Source of the DNA: an uncultured Panacagrimonas sp.
Lineage (GTDB): Bacteria > Pseudomonadota > Gammaproteobacteria > Nevskiales > Nevskiaceae
Length of the DNA stretch: 15,383 nucleotides
NCBI GenBank assembly: GCA_946481265.1
Contig: CAMLNE010000057.1
Span: forward strand, 1-15,383
Direction of reading: 5' to 3'
Below the pieces are notes generated by a model. It made no database searches and was not told the DNA's origin. It worked only from the letters and a program-made list of their open reading frames with translations. A program made the position numbers and the translations under genes. Below are positions 8,866 to 15,383 of the stretch, piece by piece (within the stretch, counting starts at the first letter, position 1; each line of letters begins with the position of its first letter).

Positions 8866-8906
8866 CACCTGCATCGAGCGGCGCCTGGCGCCACCCGATG
8901 CAGGTG
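8866..8906 (-). terminator. Strong stem-loop downstream of asd, without a U tract
   Basis: Perfect 11-nt arms (CACCTGCATCG at 8866-8876 and CGATGCAGGTG at 8896-8906) enclose 19 nt. The loop itself contains GGCGCC twice, separated by 1 nt, and can extend the fold. The stem begins 15 nt after the asd stop. There is no run of U on either strand, so it may be a Rho-assisted or RNA-stabilising 3' hairpin rather than a classical intrinsic terminator. Confidence 0.55.
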
Positions 8907-8920
8907 CTGCTTTCAAGGGT

Positions 8921-10033
8921 TCAGCGCGTCAGCAGGATCCGCAGCATGCGGCGAAGCGGCTCCGCCGCACCCCACAGCAGCTGGTCGCCGCAGGTGAACG
9001 CGCCCAGGTACCGCGGTCCGAAGTTGAGCTTGCGCAGGCGTCCGACCGGGACATCCAGCCTGCCGGTGACGGCAGCGGGCGTCAGTTCGCGGATCGAGTC
9101 CTCGCGCGTGTTCGGCACCACGCGCACCCAGTCGTTGGCGCCGCGGATGGTCGCCTCGAGATCGGCCAGCGGCACGTCGCGGGTGAGTTTCAGGGTCAGC
9201 GCCTGCGAATGGCAGCGCATGGCGCCGATGCGCACGCAGATACCGTCCACCGGGACCGGATCGGTGTCCCGGCCGAGGATCTTGTTGGTCTCGGCCTGCC
9301 CCTTCCACTCTTCCCGGGACTGCCCGTTGTCGAGCTGCTTGTCGATGTAGGGAATCAGCGATCCCGCAAGCGGCGCGCCGAAGTGCTCGGTCGGGAAGCT
9401 TGCAGACCGCAGGGTCGCGGCCACCGCGGCGTCGATGTCCAGGATCGGGCTCTTCTCATCCTTCAGCAGCTCGGCGACCGAAGCCTGTGCCGTTCCCATC
9501 TGCCGAAGCAGTTCGCGCATGTTCTGCGCGCCGGCGCCGGAGGCCGCCTGGTAGGTCATCGCGCTGACCCACTCGACCAGCCCGGCCCGGAACAGGCCGC
9601 CGACCGCCATGAGCATCAGGCTCACCGTGCAGTTGCCGCCGATGTAATCCTTTGCCCCCGCCTGCAGCGCCCGGTCGATGACCTCGCGATTGACCGGGTC
9701 GAGGACGATCACCGCATCGGACTGCATGCGCAGTGCCGAGGCCGCGTCGATCCAGTATCCCTTCCAGCCGGCCGCACGCAGCTTCGGGTACACCTCGTTG
9801 GTGTAGTCGCCGCCCTGGCAGGAAATGATCGTCTCCATGCCCTTGAGCGCGTCGACGCTCATCGCGTCCGCCAGCGGCGCGATGTCCTTGCCCACGTCCG
9901 GCCCCTTCCCGCCCAGGTTCGAGGTGGTGAAGAAGTGCGGCTCGATCAGCGCGAAGTCCTTCTCTTCCTGCATGCGCTGCATCAAGACCGAACCCACCAT
10001 GCCGCGCCAACCGACGAATCCGACTCTCATCAT
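8921..10033 (-). CDS. asd: Aspartate-semialdehyde dehydrogenase
   Basis: Asd reduces beta-aspartyl phosphate to aspartate semialdehyde with NADPH, the branch point to lysine/diaminopimelate, threonine and methionine. The protein is 370 aa, typical of the E. coli-type enzyme. Seen: [18 protein letters not shown] (4-21) for NADP binding; the nucleophile C135 in GGNCTVSLM, at the E. coli number; and the acid/base H275 in [11 protein letters not shown]. Two tandem ATG codons start the gene. The first aligns with E. coli numbering, and the ribosome-binding site (GAGAGACAGG) does not discriminate between them. It is separated from leuB by a 128-bp inverted repeat and from fimV by a hairpin, so it may be a transcription unit of its own. 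The leuB-asd-fimV order is widely conserved. Confidence 0.98.
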   Translation of the reverse strand: MMRVGFVGWRGMVGSVLMQRMQEEKDFALIEPHFFTTSNLGGKGPDVGKDIAPLADAMSVDALKGMETIISCQGGDYTNEVYPKLRAAGWKGYWIDAASALRMQSDAVIVLDPVNREVIDRALQAGAKDYIGGNCTVSLMLMAVGGLFRAGLVEWVSAMTYQAASGAGAQNMRELLRQMGTAQASVAELLKDEKSPILDIDAAVAATLRSASFPTEHFGAPLAGSLIPYIDKQLDNGQSREEWKGQAETNKILGRDTDPVPVDGICVRIGAMRCHSQALTLKLTRDVPLADLEATIRGANDWVRVVPNTREDSIRELTPAAVTGRLDVPVGRLRKLNFGPRYLGAFTCGDQLLWGAAEPLRRMLRILLTR

Positions 10034-10063
10034 TTGCCTGTCTCTCTAACTTCAAAAATATTG

Positions 10064-10191
10064 ACCGCAAAGGCGCAAAGGTAAAAGAAAGGTCGCAAAG
10101 AAAAGATTGATGAGGATTGGAGAGCGTGGGACCTGACCCAGTCGCTTCCAAATCCTTTGCGTCCTTTCTTTTACCTTTGCGCCTTTGCTGT
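10064..10191. repeat. Long imperfect inverted repeat built of CGCAAAG units
   Basis: The arms at 10067-10100 and 10155-10188 are 34 nt long and complementary with a single mismatch, with patchy pairing just outside. The left arm has CGCAAAG at 10066-10072, 10074-10080 and 10094-10100. The right arm has CTTTGCG at 10155-10161 and 10175-10181, plus one degenerate copy at 10183. The 54-nt centre has its own small dyad, TGGG-ACCTGA-CCCA (10127-10140). In the direction of leuB transcription the structure is followed by AATATTTTTG, so it could terminate the leu transcript before asd. The AT-rich, A-on-one-arm/T-on-the-other composition differs sharply from the neighbouring genes and suggests a dispersed repeat. 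CGCAAAGGCGCAAAG-type repeats are familiar between genes of many bacteria, but I cannot name this one. Confidence 0.85.
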
Positions 10192-10199
10192 GAAAGCTT

Positions 10200-11279
10200 T
10201 TAGTTGCGAAGTGCGGCCACGACCGCGTCGCCCATCTCGCGCGTGCCGATTGCCTTCTCGCCCGGTTGCGCGATGTCGCCGGTGCGATGCCCCTGCTGCA
10301 GCACCTTGCGCACCGCGGCCTCGATGCGATCCGATACGGCGGCGCTGTCGAAGCTGTACTTGAACATCATCGCCACCGACAGGATCGTCGCCAGCGGGTT
10401 CGCCTTGTTCTGGCCCGCAATATCAGGCGCGCTGCCGTGGATCGGCTCGTACATGCCCTTGTTGTTCACATCGAGCGAGGCGGACGGCAGCATGCCGATC
10501 GAGCCGCCGAGCATCGAGGCCTCGTCAGACAGGATGTCACCGAAGATGTTCCCGGTGACGATCACGTCGAACTGCTTGGGCCGCCGCACCAGCTGCATCG
10601 CCGCGTTGTCCACGTACATGTGGCTGAGCTCCACGTCCGGGTAGTCCTTCGCCACCCCGATGACGACCTCGCGCCACAGCCGCGAGGTATCGAGCACGTT
10701 CTCCTTGTCCACCGAGCACAGCCGGCGCGAGCGCCTGCGCGCAGCCTCGAAGGCGACCCGCGCGATGCGCTCCACCTCCGGCCGGCTGTAGTGCATCGTG
10801 TCGAAGCCCTCCTCCTGGCCCTCGGCGTTGCTGCGCCGGCCGCGCGGCTGGCCGAAATAGATGTCGCCGGTCAGCTCGCGCAGGATCAGGATGTCCAGGC
10901 CCGAGACCAGTTCCCTCTTCAGCGGCGAGGCATCGGCCAGTTCCTCGAACACGCGCGCGGGACGCAGGTTGGCGAACAGGCCCAGATCCTTGCGGATCGC
11001 CAGCAGGCCGCGCTCGGGTCGCAGTTCGCGCGGCACCTCGTCGTACTTCGGACCACCGACCGCGCCGAGCAGGATCGCATCGGCCTCGCGTGCCGCCTTC
11101 TGTGTCGACGGCGGGTAGGGATGGCCCTCGGCGTCATACGCCGCGCCACCGAGGTGGCCGAATGTCCAGGCGATGTCCTGGCCATCGGCCTTGAGCACCT
11201 CGAGCAGCTTCACGGCCTCGGCCAGGATCTCGGGCCCGATGTAGTCGCCGGGAAGGATCAGGATTCGCTTGGTGCTCAT
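10200..11279 (-). CDS. leuB: 3-isopropylmalate dehydrogenase
   Basis: LeuB oxidises and decarboxylates 3-isopropylmalate to 2-oxoisocaproate with NAD, the third leucine-specific step. The protein is 359 aa. Seen: substrate arginines in [19 protein letters not shown] (R96, R106) and R134 in [15 protein letters not shown]141, K192 and D224; the metal aspartates D248 and D252 in [13 protein letters not shown]; and the nucleotide loop HGSAPDIAG (281-289). [11 protein letters not shown] resembles the Pseudomonas-type enzyme. Odd: the N-terminal loop reads [10 protein letters not shown] (9-18), where the family usually has LPGDGIGPE, giving tyrosine at residue 13. No clear ribosome-binding site precedes the ATG. 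leuB follows leuD by 61 nt. Confidence 0.97.
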   Translation of the reverse strand: MSTKRILILPGDYIGPEILAEAVKLLEVLKADGQDIAWTFGHLGGAAYDAEGHPYPPSTQKAAREADAILLGAVGGPKYDEVPRELRPERGLLAIRKDLGLFANLRPARVFEELADASPLKRELVSGLDILILRELTGDIYFGQPRGRRSNAEGQEEGFDTMHYSRPEVERIARVAFEAARRRSRRLCSVDKENVLDTSRLWREVVIGVAKDYPDVELSHMYVDNAAMQLVRRPKQFDVIVTGNIFGDILSDEASMLGGSIGMLPSASLDVNNKGMYEPIHGSAPDIAGQNKANPLATILSVAMMFKYSFDSAAVSDRIEAAVRKVLQQGHRTGDIAQPGEKAIGTREMGDAVVAALRN

Positions 11280-11293
11280 GTCGTTGTCTGCAG

Positions 11294-11325
11294 AAATCGG
11301 GAATCGGTGGAAGTCGTGAATCGGG
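11294..11325. repeat. Short AATCGG motif cluster in the leuD-leuB gap
   Basis: AATCGG occurs three times: 11295-11300, 11302-11307 and 11319-11324. The last two are preceded by G. The cluster fills part of the 61-nt gap between leuD and leuB. Similar GGGAATCGG runs are common between genes in Xanthomonadaceae, so this is a weak taxonomic hint. No hairpin or promoter is evident. Confidence 0.4.
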
Positions 11326-11340
11326 TGCGGTGCCGGACGT

Positions 11341-11976
11341 TCAGAACAGCCAGGGCGCTTCGACCCGGCGGCGCGCCTCGTAGGCGTGGATGTCGTCCGC
11401 GCTCTGCAGGGTCAGGCCGATGTCGTCCAGGCCGTTGACCATGCAGTGCTTGCGGAAGGCGTCGATCTGGAACGCGATCGCCTCGCCGGAAGGCGTCGTC
11501 ACGGTCTGTGCGGGCAGATCGATGGTCAGCTCGTAGCCCGGCGTCGACGCCACCTCCCTGAAAAGACGTTCCACCACGTCGGCCGGAAGCACCAGCGGCA
11601 GGAATCCGCCCTTGAAGCTGTTGTTGAAGAAGATGTCGGCGAAGCTCGGCGCGATCACGCTGCGGAAGCCGGCCTGCTCGAGCGCCCACACCGCGTGCTC
11701 GCGTGAAGAGCCGCAACCGAAGTTCTCGCGCGCCAGCAGGATCTCGGCGCCGGCGTAGCGCGGCTGGTTCATCATGAAGTCCGGGTTCGGACGACGCGTG
11801 GCCGGGTCGATGTCGAGATCGCCGCGGTCCAGATAGCGCCAGTCGTCGAACGCGAAGGGACCGAAGCCGGTGCGCTTGATCGACTTCAGGTACTGCTTGG
11901 GGATGATCGCGTCGGTGTCCACGTTGGGACGATCGAGCGGTGCGACCCTGGCGGTGACTTTCGTGAAAGCTCTCAT
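11341..11976 (-). CDS. leuD: 3-isopropylmalate dehydratase small subunit
   Basis: LeuD forms isopropylmalate isomerase with LeuC, converting 2- to 3-isopropylmalate; it supplies the swivelling aconitase domain 4. The protein is 211 aa, normal length. Seen: [18 protein letters not shown] near the N-terminus and the signature [15 protein letters not shown] (85-99). [18 protein letters not shown] follows. The start is set by a TGAGGAA ribosome-binding site about 7 nt upstream, whose TGA is the stop codon of the preceding thioesterase gene, implying coupled translation. Unlike most leu operons, leuD does not directly follow leuC: two hot-dog thioesterase genes (about 0.9 kb) separate them. Confidence 0.98.
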   Translation of the reverse strand: MRAFTKVTARVAPLDRPNVDTDAIIPKQYLKSIKRTGFGPFAFDDWRYLDRGDLDIDPATRRPNPDFMMNQPRYAGAEILLARENFGCGSSREHAVWALEQAGFRSVIAPSFADIFFNNSFKGGFLPLVLPADVVERLFREVASTPGYELTIDLPAQTVTTPSGEAIAFQIDAFRKHCMVNGLDDIGLTLQSADDIHAYEARRRVEAPWLF

Positions 11977-11987
11977 GTGACGATTCC

Positions 11988-12422
11988 TCAGACCGCGAGA
12001 AGAAAATGCGCGTTGGCCGCGGCGACGGGCCGGGCCACGTCGTCCTGGTAGGCCACCACCTGCACGTTGGCGACGCGGCGCCCGTGTCGCGTGACGGTGG
12101 CGCGTGCGAAGGTGTCCACCGGCTGTGCCGACCGCAGATACTCGATCGTGATGTTCACGGTCTTGGGCACGCGCACGATCTCCGTGAGCGTGAGCAGCTG
12201 GCACATCGCGGAGAGCTCCATCAAGGCGCCCAGGGTGCCGCCGTGCAGCGCCTGGATGCGCACGTTGCCCAGCCGGCCGGGCGCGAAATCCATGCGGCCG
12301 ATCACGTTGGCACCGTCGCGGATCATGGAGAAGCCAAGAAAGCGCGCGTACGGGATCGACGCCATGAGCTTCTGCAGCTCCTCGATCGAACGCGTCTGCG
12401 GCAGTTGACCTTCCAGGTTCAC
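11988..12422 (-). CDS. PaaI-type hot-dog thioesterase (second of two)
   Basis: This is a 144-aa single hot-dog domain of the PaaI/YbgC-like acyl-CoA thioesterase superfamily, which usually hydrolyses acyl- or aroyl-CoA as homotetramers. Seen: the motif [16 protein letters not shown] (59-74), with H60-G61-G62 at the start of the central helix and E69 at the family catalytic acid position. The strand [12 protein letters not shown] (89-100) and a C-terminal [11 protein letters not shown] strand follow, as in PaaI folds. The start is GTG at 12422, overlapping the stop of the upstream paralogue as GTGA, with an AGGGGG site about 7 nt before it. It ends 11 nt before leuD. The substrate cannot be read from the sequence; a role in clearing off-pathway branched-chain acyl-CoA is only an inference from context. 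Confidence 0.85.
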   Translation of the reverse strand: MNLEGQLPQTRSIEELQKLMASIPYARFLGFSMIRDGANVIGRMDFAPGRLGNVRIQALHGGTLGALMELSAMCQLLTLTEIVRVPKTVNITIEYLRSAQPVDTFARATVTRHGRRVANVQVVAYQDDVARPVAAANAHFLLAV

Positions 12423-12904
12423 GAGCCCGCCCCCTCGTTGACGATGTGTTCGCGCGGGTGCGAGCGCGCGTCCTCGCGGAACACCACGAAGGTGCCGACC
12501 GCGGTGGCCACCAGGTCCGACGGATCGCCGTCGTGCGCGACGCCGCGCGCAAATGCGATGTGCTTGGTCAGGCGATGGCACTCGGCCTCGCAGCGCACCG
12601 TCCGGCCGGCGCGCGCCGGACGCAGGTAGTCGATGCGCAGGTCGAGCGTCGCCACCCGCCGCAGCTCCTCGAGCTTGGCCAGCACCGCGCCACCGAGAGT
12701 GGCGTCGAACATGCCGGTGATCGCGCCGCCATGGATCACGCCGGTCTCGGGATCGCCGACCAGCGCCTCCTGCCAGGGCAGGTCGAACACCAGCGTGCCG
12801 ATGCCGTTCTCGACATAGCGCAGCCCGAGCTCCGCGTTGTAGGGGATGACATCGACGAAGAAGTCCTGTCCCTTGCCCGGCGGCGGCTTGTGCAATGGAT
12901 TCAT
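12419..12904 (-). CDS. PaaI-type hot-dog thioesterase (first of two)
   Basis: This is a 161-aa hot-dog protein of the PaaI thioesterase family. Seen: [19 protein letters not shown] (55-73), with H58-G59-G60 and D67 at the catalytic acid position; the paired strand [13 protein letters not shown] (86-98); and [10 protein letters not shown] near the C-terminus. It resembles its downstream neighbour in layout (HGG helix, then a 'T-DYLRPA' type strand) but not closely in residues, so the two look like diverged paralogues and may form a heteromer. It begins 9 nt after the leuC stop, whose TAGGGG can serve as ribosome-binding site, and its stop overlaps the next start by 4 nt. Acyl-CoA hydrolysis is the family function; the actual substrate is unknown. 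Confidence 0.87.
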   Translation of the reverse strand: MNPLHKPPPGKGQDFFVDVIPYNAELGLRYVENGIGTLVFDLPWQEALVGDPETGVIHGGAITGMFDATLGGAVLAKLEELRRVATLDLRIDYLRPARAGRTVRCEAECHRLTKHIAFARGVAHDGDPSDLVATAVGTFVVFREDARSHPREHIVNEGAGS

Positions 12905-12913
12905 GGGCGGCCC

Positions 12914-14326
12914 CTAGAACGAGCGCACGTCGACGAAGTGGCCGGCGATGCCCGCCGCGGCCGCCATCGCGGGCGAGACCAGGTGCGTGCGACCGCCCTG
13001 CCCCTGTCGTCCCTCGAAGTTGCGGTTGGAGGTGCTCGCGCAGCGCTCGCCCGGCTCGAGCCGGTCGGCATTCATGGCCAGGCACATCGAGCAGCCGGGC
13101 TCGCGCCACTCGAAGCCGGCGTCGAGGAACACGCGGTCGAGCCCTTCGGCCTCCGCCTGCGCCTTCACCAGGCCAGAGCCCGGCACCACCATCGCGAGCT
13201 TCACGTTCGCCGCCTTCTGCCGGCCCTTGACCACGGTGGCCGCCGCGCGCAGGTCCTCGATACGCGAGTTCGTGCACGAGCCGATGAAGACCTTGTCGAT
13301 GTGGATCTCCTGGATCGGCGTGTTGGCGGCCAGGCCCATGTAGGCGAGCGCCTTCTCCATGCCGCTGCGCTTGACGGGATCGCCGACCTGCGCCGGATCC
13401 GGCACCTTGGCCATGACGGGCAGCACCATCTCGGGCGAGGTGCCCCAGGTGACCTGCGGCGCGATGTCCGCCGCCTCGATGAGGATCTCCTGGTCGAACT
13501 TGGCGTCGGCGTCCGAGTGCAGCGTGTTCCACCACGCGACAGCCTGGTCCCAGTGCTCGGGTGCGGGCGCGAAGGGGCGGCCCTTCACGTAGTCGATCGT
13601 GGTCTGGTCCACCGCGATCAGGCCGGCGCGCGCGCCGCCCTCGATGGCCATGTTGCACACCGTCATGCGGCCTTCCATCGACAGCGCCTGGATCGCCTCG
13701 CCGGCGAACTCGATGGTGTAGCCGGTGCCTCCGGCGGTGCCGATGCGGCCGATGATCGCGAGCACGATGTCCTTGGCGGTGACGCCGGGGCCCACCTGGC
13801 CGCGCACCGTGATGCGCATGTTCTTCGACTTCTTCTGGCCGAGCGTCTGCGTGGCGAGCACGTGCTCGACCTCGCTGGTGCCGATGCCGAAGGCGAGCGC
13901 GCCGAACGCGCCGTGCGTGGAGGTGTGCGAGTCGCCGCAGACCACGGTCATGCCGGGCAGGGTCGCGCCCTGCTCGGGCCCGATCACGTGCACGATGCCC
14001 TGGCGCGGGTCGTTCATGCGGAACTCGGTGATATCGAACTCCGCACAGTTGGAATCGAGCGCGTCGACCTGGGTACGCGAGATCGGATCGCTGATGCCGG
14101 CCGAGCGGTCGGTCGTGGGCACGTTGTGGTCGGCCACGGCGAGGTTCGCCGCGAGCTTCCACGGCTTGCGGCCGGCCAGGCGCAGACCGTCGAAGGCCTG
14201 CGGACTGGTCACCTCGTGCACGAGGTGACGGTCGATGTAGATCAGTGCGCAGCCGTCGCCGTTATCGCGCACCAGATGCGCATCCCAGAGCTTGTCGTAC
14301 AGGGTCTTGGAGGTCTTCGAACTCAT
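12914..14326 (-). CDS. leuC: 3-isopropylmalate dehydratase large subunit
   Basis: LeuC is the [4Fe-4S] catalytic subunit of isopropylmalate isomerase, the second leucine-specific step. The protein is 470 aa, normal length. Seen: [18 protein letters not shown] and DHNVPTTDR near the N-terminus; [20 protein letters not shown] (128-147); and the cluster cysteines C351 in GSCTNSR and C412/C415 in [10 protein letters not shown]. The C-terminus [20 protein letters not shown] is typical. The frame is open far upstream through the divergent regulator. I chose the start from the family N-terminus [18 protein letters not shown] sequence and a GAGAG site 8 nt before the ATG. leuC heads the leu operon and diverges from a LysR-type gene. 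Confidence 0.98.
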   Translation of the reverse strand: MSSKTSKTLYDKLWDAHLVRDNGDGCALIYIDRHLVHEVTSPQAFDGLRLAGRKPWKLAANLAVADHNVPTTDRSAGISDPISRTQVDALDSNCAEFDITEFRMNDPRQGIVHVIGPEQGATLPGMTVVCGDSHTSTHGAFGALAFGIGTSEVEHVLATQTLGQKKSKNMRITVRGQVGPGVTAKDIVLAIIGRIGTAGGTGYTIEFAGEAIQALSMEGRMTVCNMAIEGGARAGLIAVDQTTIDYVKGRPFAPAPEHWDQAVAWWNTLHSDADAKFDQEILIEAADIAPQVTWGTSPEMVLPVMAKVPDPAQVGDPVKRSGMEKALAYMGLAANTPIQEIHIDKVFIGSCTNSRIEDLRAAATVVKGRQKAANVKLAMVVPGSGLVKAQAEAEGLDRVFLDAGFEWREPGCSMCLAMNADRLEPGERCASTSNRNFEGRQGQGGRTHLVSPAMAAAAGIAGHFVDVRSF

Positions 14327-14419
14327 CGTCGGGCTCTCTGGATGGCCGCGCAGCAGGCTCGCGCGGCGCTTCTGGATGGAGGGGTCCGCCATTCTGGCGC
14401 CGGGCGATCCATAACTCCA

Positions 14420-14434
14420 ATGAATCGTTTTCAT
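14420..14434. promoter_or_regulatory. LysR-type box 1 (ATGAA-N5-TTCAT)
   Basis: A perfect 5-bp dyad, ATGAA-TCGTT-TTCAT, contains the T-N11-A pattern (T14421, A14433) that LysR-type regulators bind. It is the one nearer leuC, centred about 101 bp before the leuC start, next to an AT-richer patch (14407-14416) that could hold a weak -10. By analogy it could be the activation half-site for leuC. Inferred from pattern only. Confidence 0.45.
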
Positions 14435-14440
14435 GTCTTG

Positions 14441-14457
14441 CATGCCATTCCGGCATG
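14441..14457. promoter_or_regulatory. LysR-type box 2 (CATGCC-N5-GGCATG)
   Basis: A perfect 6-bp dyad, CATGCC-ATTCC-GGCATG, contains T-N11-A (T14443, A14455). Its centre is 22 bp from that of box 1, about two helical turns, as in paired LysR sites. It ends 10 nt before the lysR start codon, so binding there could repress the regulator's own gene while positioning a tetramer for leuC. It has the better dyad of the two. Confidence 0.5.
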
Positions 14458-14467
14458 ATAGGCGCCG

Positions 14468-15334
14468 ATGGATACCCAATCGCTCGAAGCCTTCCTCGAG
14501 GTCGCCGACACCGCCTCCTTCACGCGCGCCGCCGAACGCCTGCACCTGTCGCAGCCGGCCATCAGCAAGCGGCTGAAGAGCCTGGAGGAGCAGATCGGGA
14601 AACGGCTGTTCGACCGCGTCGGCCGCTCGGTGCTGCTGACCGACGCCGGACAGGCCCTGCTGCCCTACGCGCGGCGCGTGCTGCAGACCGTGGAGGACGG
14701 CCGGCGCGCCCTGTCGCAGCTTTCCGGGACGGTCAGCGGGCGGCTGTCGATCGGCACCAGCCACCACATCGGCCTGCACCGCCTGCCTCCCATGCTCAAG
14801 CGCTTCGTGCTCGAGTTTCCGGAGGTCGACCTCGACCTGCATTTCATGGACTCCGAAGATGCGTGCGAGGCGGTGCTCGCGGGCAAGCTGGAGATGGGCA
14901 TCGTCACCCTGCCGTTGCAGAAGCTCGCCAACCTCGATCGTGGCGTGGTCTGGCCCGACCCCTTGGCCGTCGTGGTGGCGCCCTCGCATCCCCTGGCGAC
15001 GCGAAAGCGCGTGACCCTCGAGGAGCTTGCCCTGCACCCGGCCGTGCTGCCGGACGAGGACACCTACACGCACCGGATCATCCGCGCCGAGCTGCAGGCG
15101 CGCGGCGTCGAGCCACGTGTGCGCCTGGCGACGAACTACCTGGAGACGCTCAAGATGCTCGCCGCCATCGGCCTGGGCTGGAGCGTGCTGCCGGTGTCGA
15201 TGATCGATGACGGCGTGGTGCGGGTTCCGGTCAGCGGCTTTGCACCGCATCGCGACCTGGGCTGGGTGCGCCACACCGGGCGTGCGGTGTCCGGCCCGGC
15301 GCGCGCCCTGATGGATCTGCTCGCCGGCGCCTAG
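14468..15334 (+). CDS. LysR-family transcriptional regulator, divergent from leuC
   Basis: This is a 288-aa LysR-type regulator, usual length. Seen: an N-terminal winged helix-turn-helix (1-60) with [20 protein letters not shown] and [14 protein letters not shown], followed by a linker helix. A periplasmic-binding-like effector domain runs from about residue 90 ([20 protein letters not shown]) to the end, including [14 protein letters not shown]. It is the only plus-strand gene here and diverges from leuC across 141 bp carrying two T-N11-A dyads. A role as local regulator of the leu operon, sensing a leucine-pathway intermediate, is likely but inferred. LeuO in enterics is a precedent for a LysR protein next to leu genes, though not an orthology claim. 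The ribosome-binding site is weak (TAGG). Confidence 0.93.
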   Translation: MDTQSLEAFLEVADTASFTRAAERLHLSQPAISKRLKSLEEQIGKRLFDRVGRSVLLTDAGQALLPYARRVLQTVEDGRRALSQLSGTVSGRLSIGTSHHIGLHRLPPMLKRFVLEFPEVDLDLHFMDSEDACEAVLAGKLEMGIVTLPLQKLANLDRGVVWPDPLAVVVAPSHPLATRKRVTLEELALHPAVLPDEDTYTHRIIRAELQARGVEPRVRLATNYLETLKMLAAIGLGWSVLPVSMIDDGVVRVPVSGFAPHRDLGWVRHTGRAVSGPARALMDLLAGA

Positions 15335-15383
15335 GGCCTGTTAACGCTATTTCGATCGCGGCGTTGCCCCCACAAATCCGGCC
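15335..15383. other. Unassigned sequence at the right edge after the LysR gene
   Basis: The last 49 bp after the regulator stop contain GGCCTGTTAACGC and are locally less GC-rich than the genes. I see no ORF, hairpin with a U tract, or recognisable gene end. It may be the start of a repeat or insertion element running out of the window, but this cannot be settled from 49 bp. Confidence 0.25.

Noticed and set aside
12446..14458. 670-codon plus-strand frame antisense to leuC and the thioesterases
   Set aside because: It is a shadow of leuC codon structure: composition is His/Arg/Ala-rich and no family is recognisable, while leuC carries all its cluster cysteines.
14327..15274. Upstream extension of the leuC frame through the LysR gene
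   Set aside because: The extension is antisense to an intact LysR gene and non-homologous to LeuC. The family N-terminus begins at 14326.
1..15383. CRISPR arrays, tRNA/rRNA genes, phage or intact transposase genes
   Set aside because: No regularly spaced repeats, no cloverleaf or rRNA sequence, and no transposase or integrase motifs were seen on either strand.

Overview
The window is a GC-rich, gene-dense stretch of a bacterial chromosome, almost certainly from a gammaproteobacterium. The order leuC-leuD-leuB-asd-fimV-truA-trpF ... accD-folC is characteristic of the Pseudomonas/Xanthomonas side of that class. An E. coli-type Asd, a FimV homologue and scattered AATCGG intergenic motifs fit this. 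My best guess is Lysobacterales (Xanthomonadales) or a near relative, but the sequence alone does not fix the genus.

Thirteen of the fourteen complete genes, plus the partial folC at the left edge, lie on the minus strand, so transcription runs from high to low coordinates. From the right, a LysR-type regulator (14468-15334, plus strand) diverges from leuC. Their shared 141-bp intergenic region holds two T-N11-A dyads 22 bp apart, a typical LysR operator layout. The leucine block follows: leuC, two small hot-dog thioesterases, leuD, leuB. The thioesterases sit between the genes for the two subunits of isopropylmalate isomerase and are tightly packed, with 9-11 nt gaps and a GTGA overlap.

A long, nearly perfect inverted repeat built of CGCAAAG units (10064-10191) separates leuB from asd. 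It probably acts as a terminator or mobile repeat. A second hairpin separates asd (aspartate-semialdehyde dehydrogenase) from fimV (polar peptidoglycan-binding assembly protein). After fimV comes truA (tRNA pseudouridine synthase), then a compact tryptophan/fatty-acid/folate cluster: trpF, trpB, a RibD-C/dihydrofolate-reductase-like gene, trpA, accD and folC. folC runs off the left end.

Most of the window is core metabolism: leucine, the aspartate family, tryptophan, malonyl-CoA and folate synthesis. The unusual points are at the level of organisation. Two obligate-partner gene pairs (leuC/leuD and trpB/trpA) are each split by accessory enzymes. There is also a large structured repeat, a probable LysR operator pair, and a few start-site details. 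I saw no CRISPR array, tRNA, rRNA, phage gene or intact transposase. No gene-free stretch exceeds about 180 bp.
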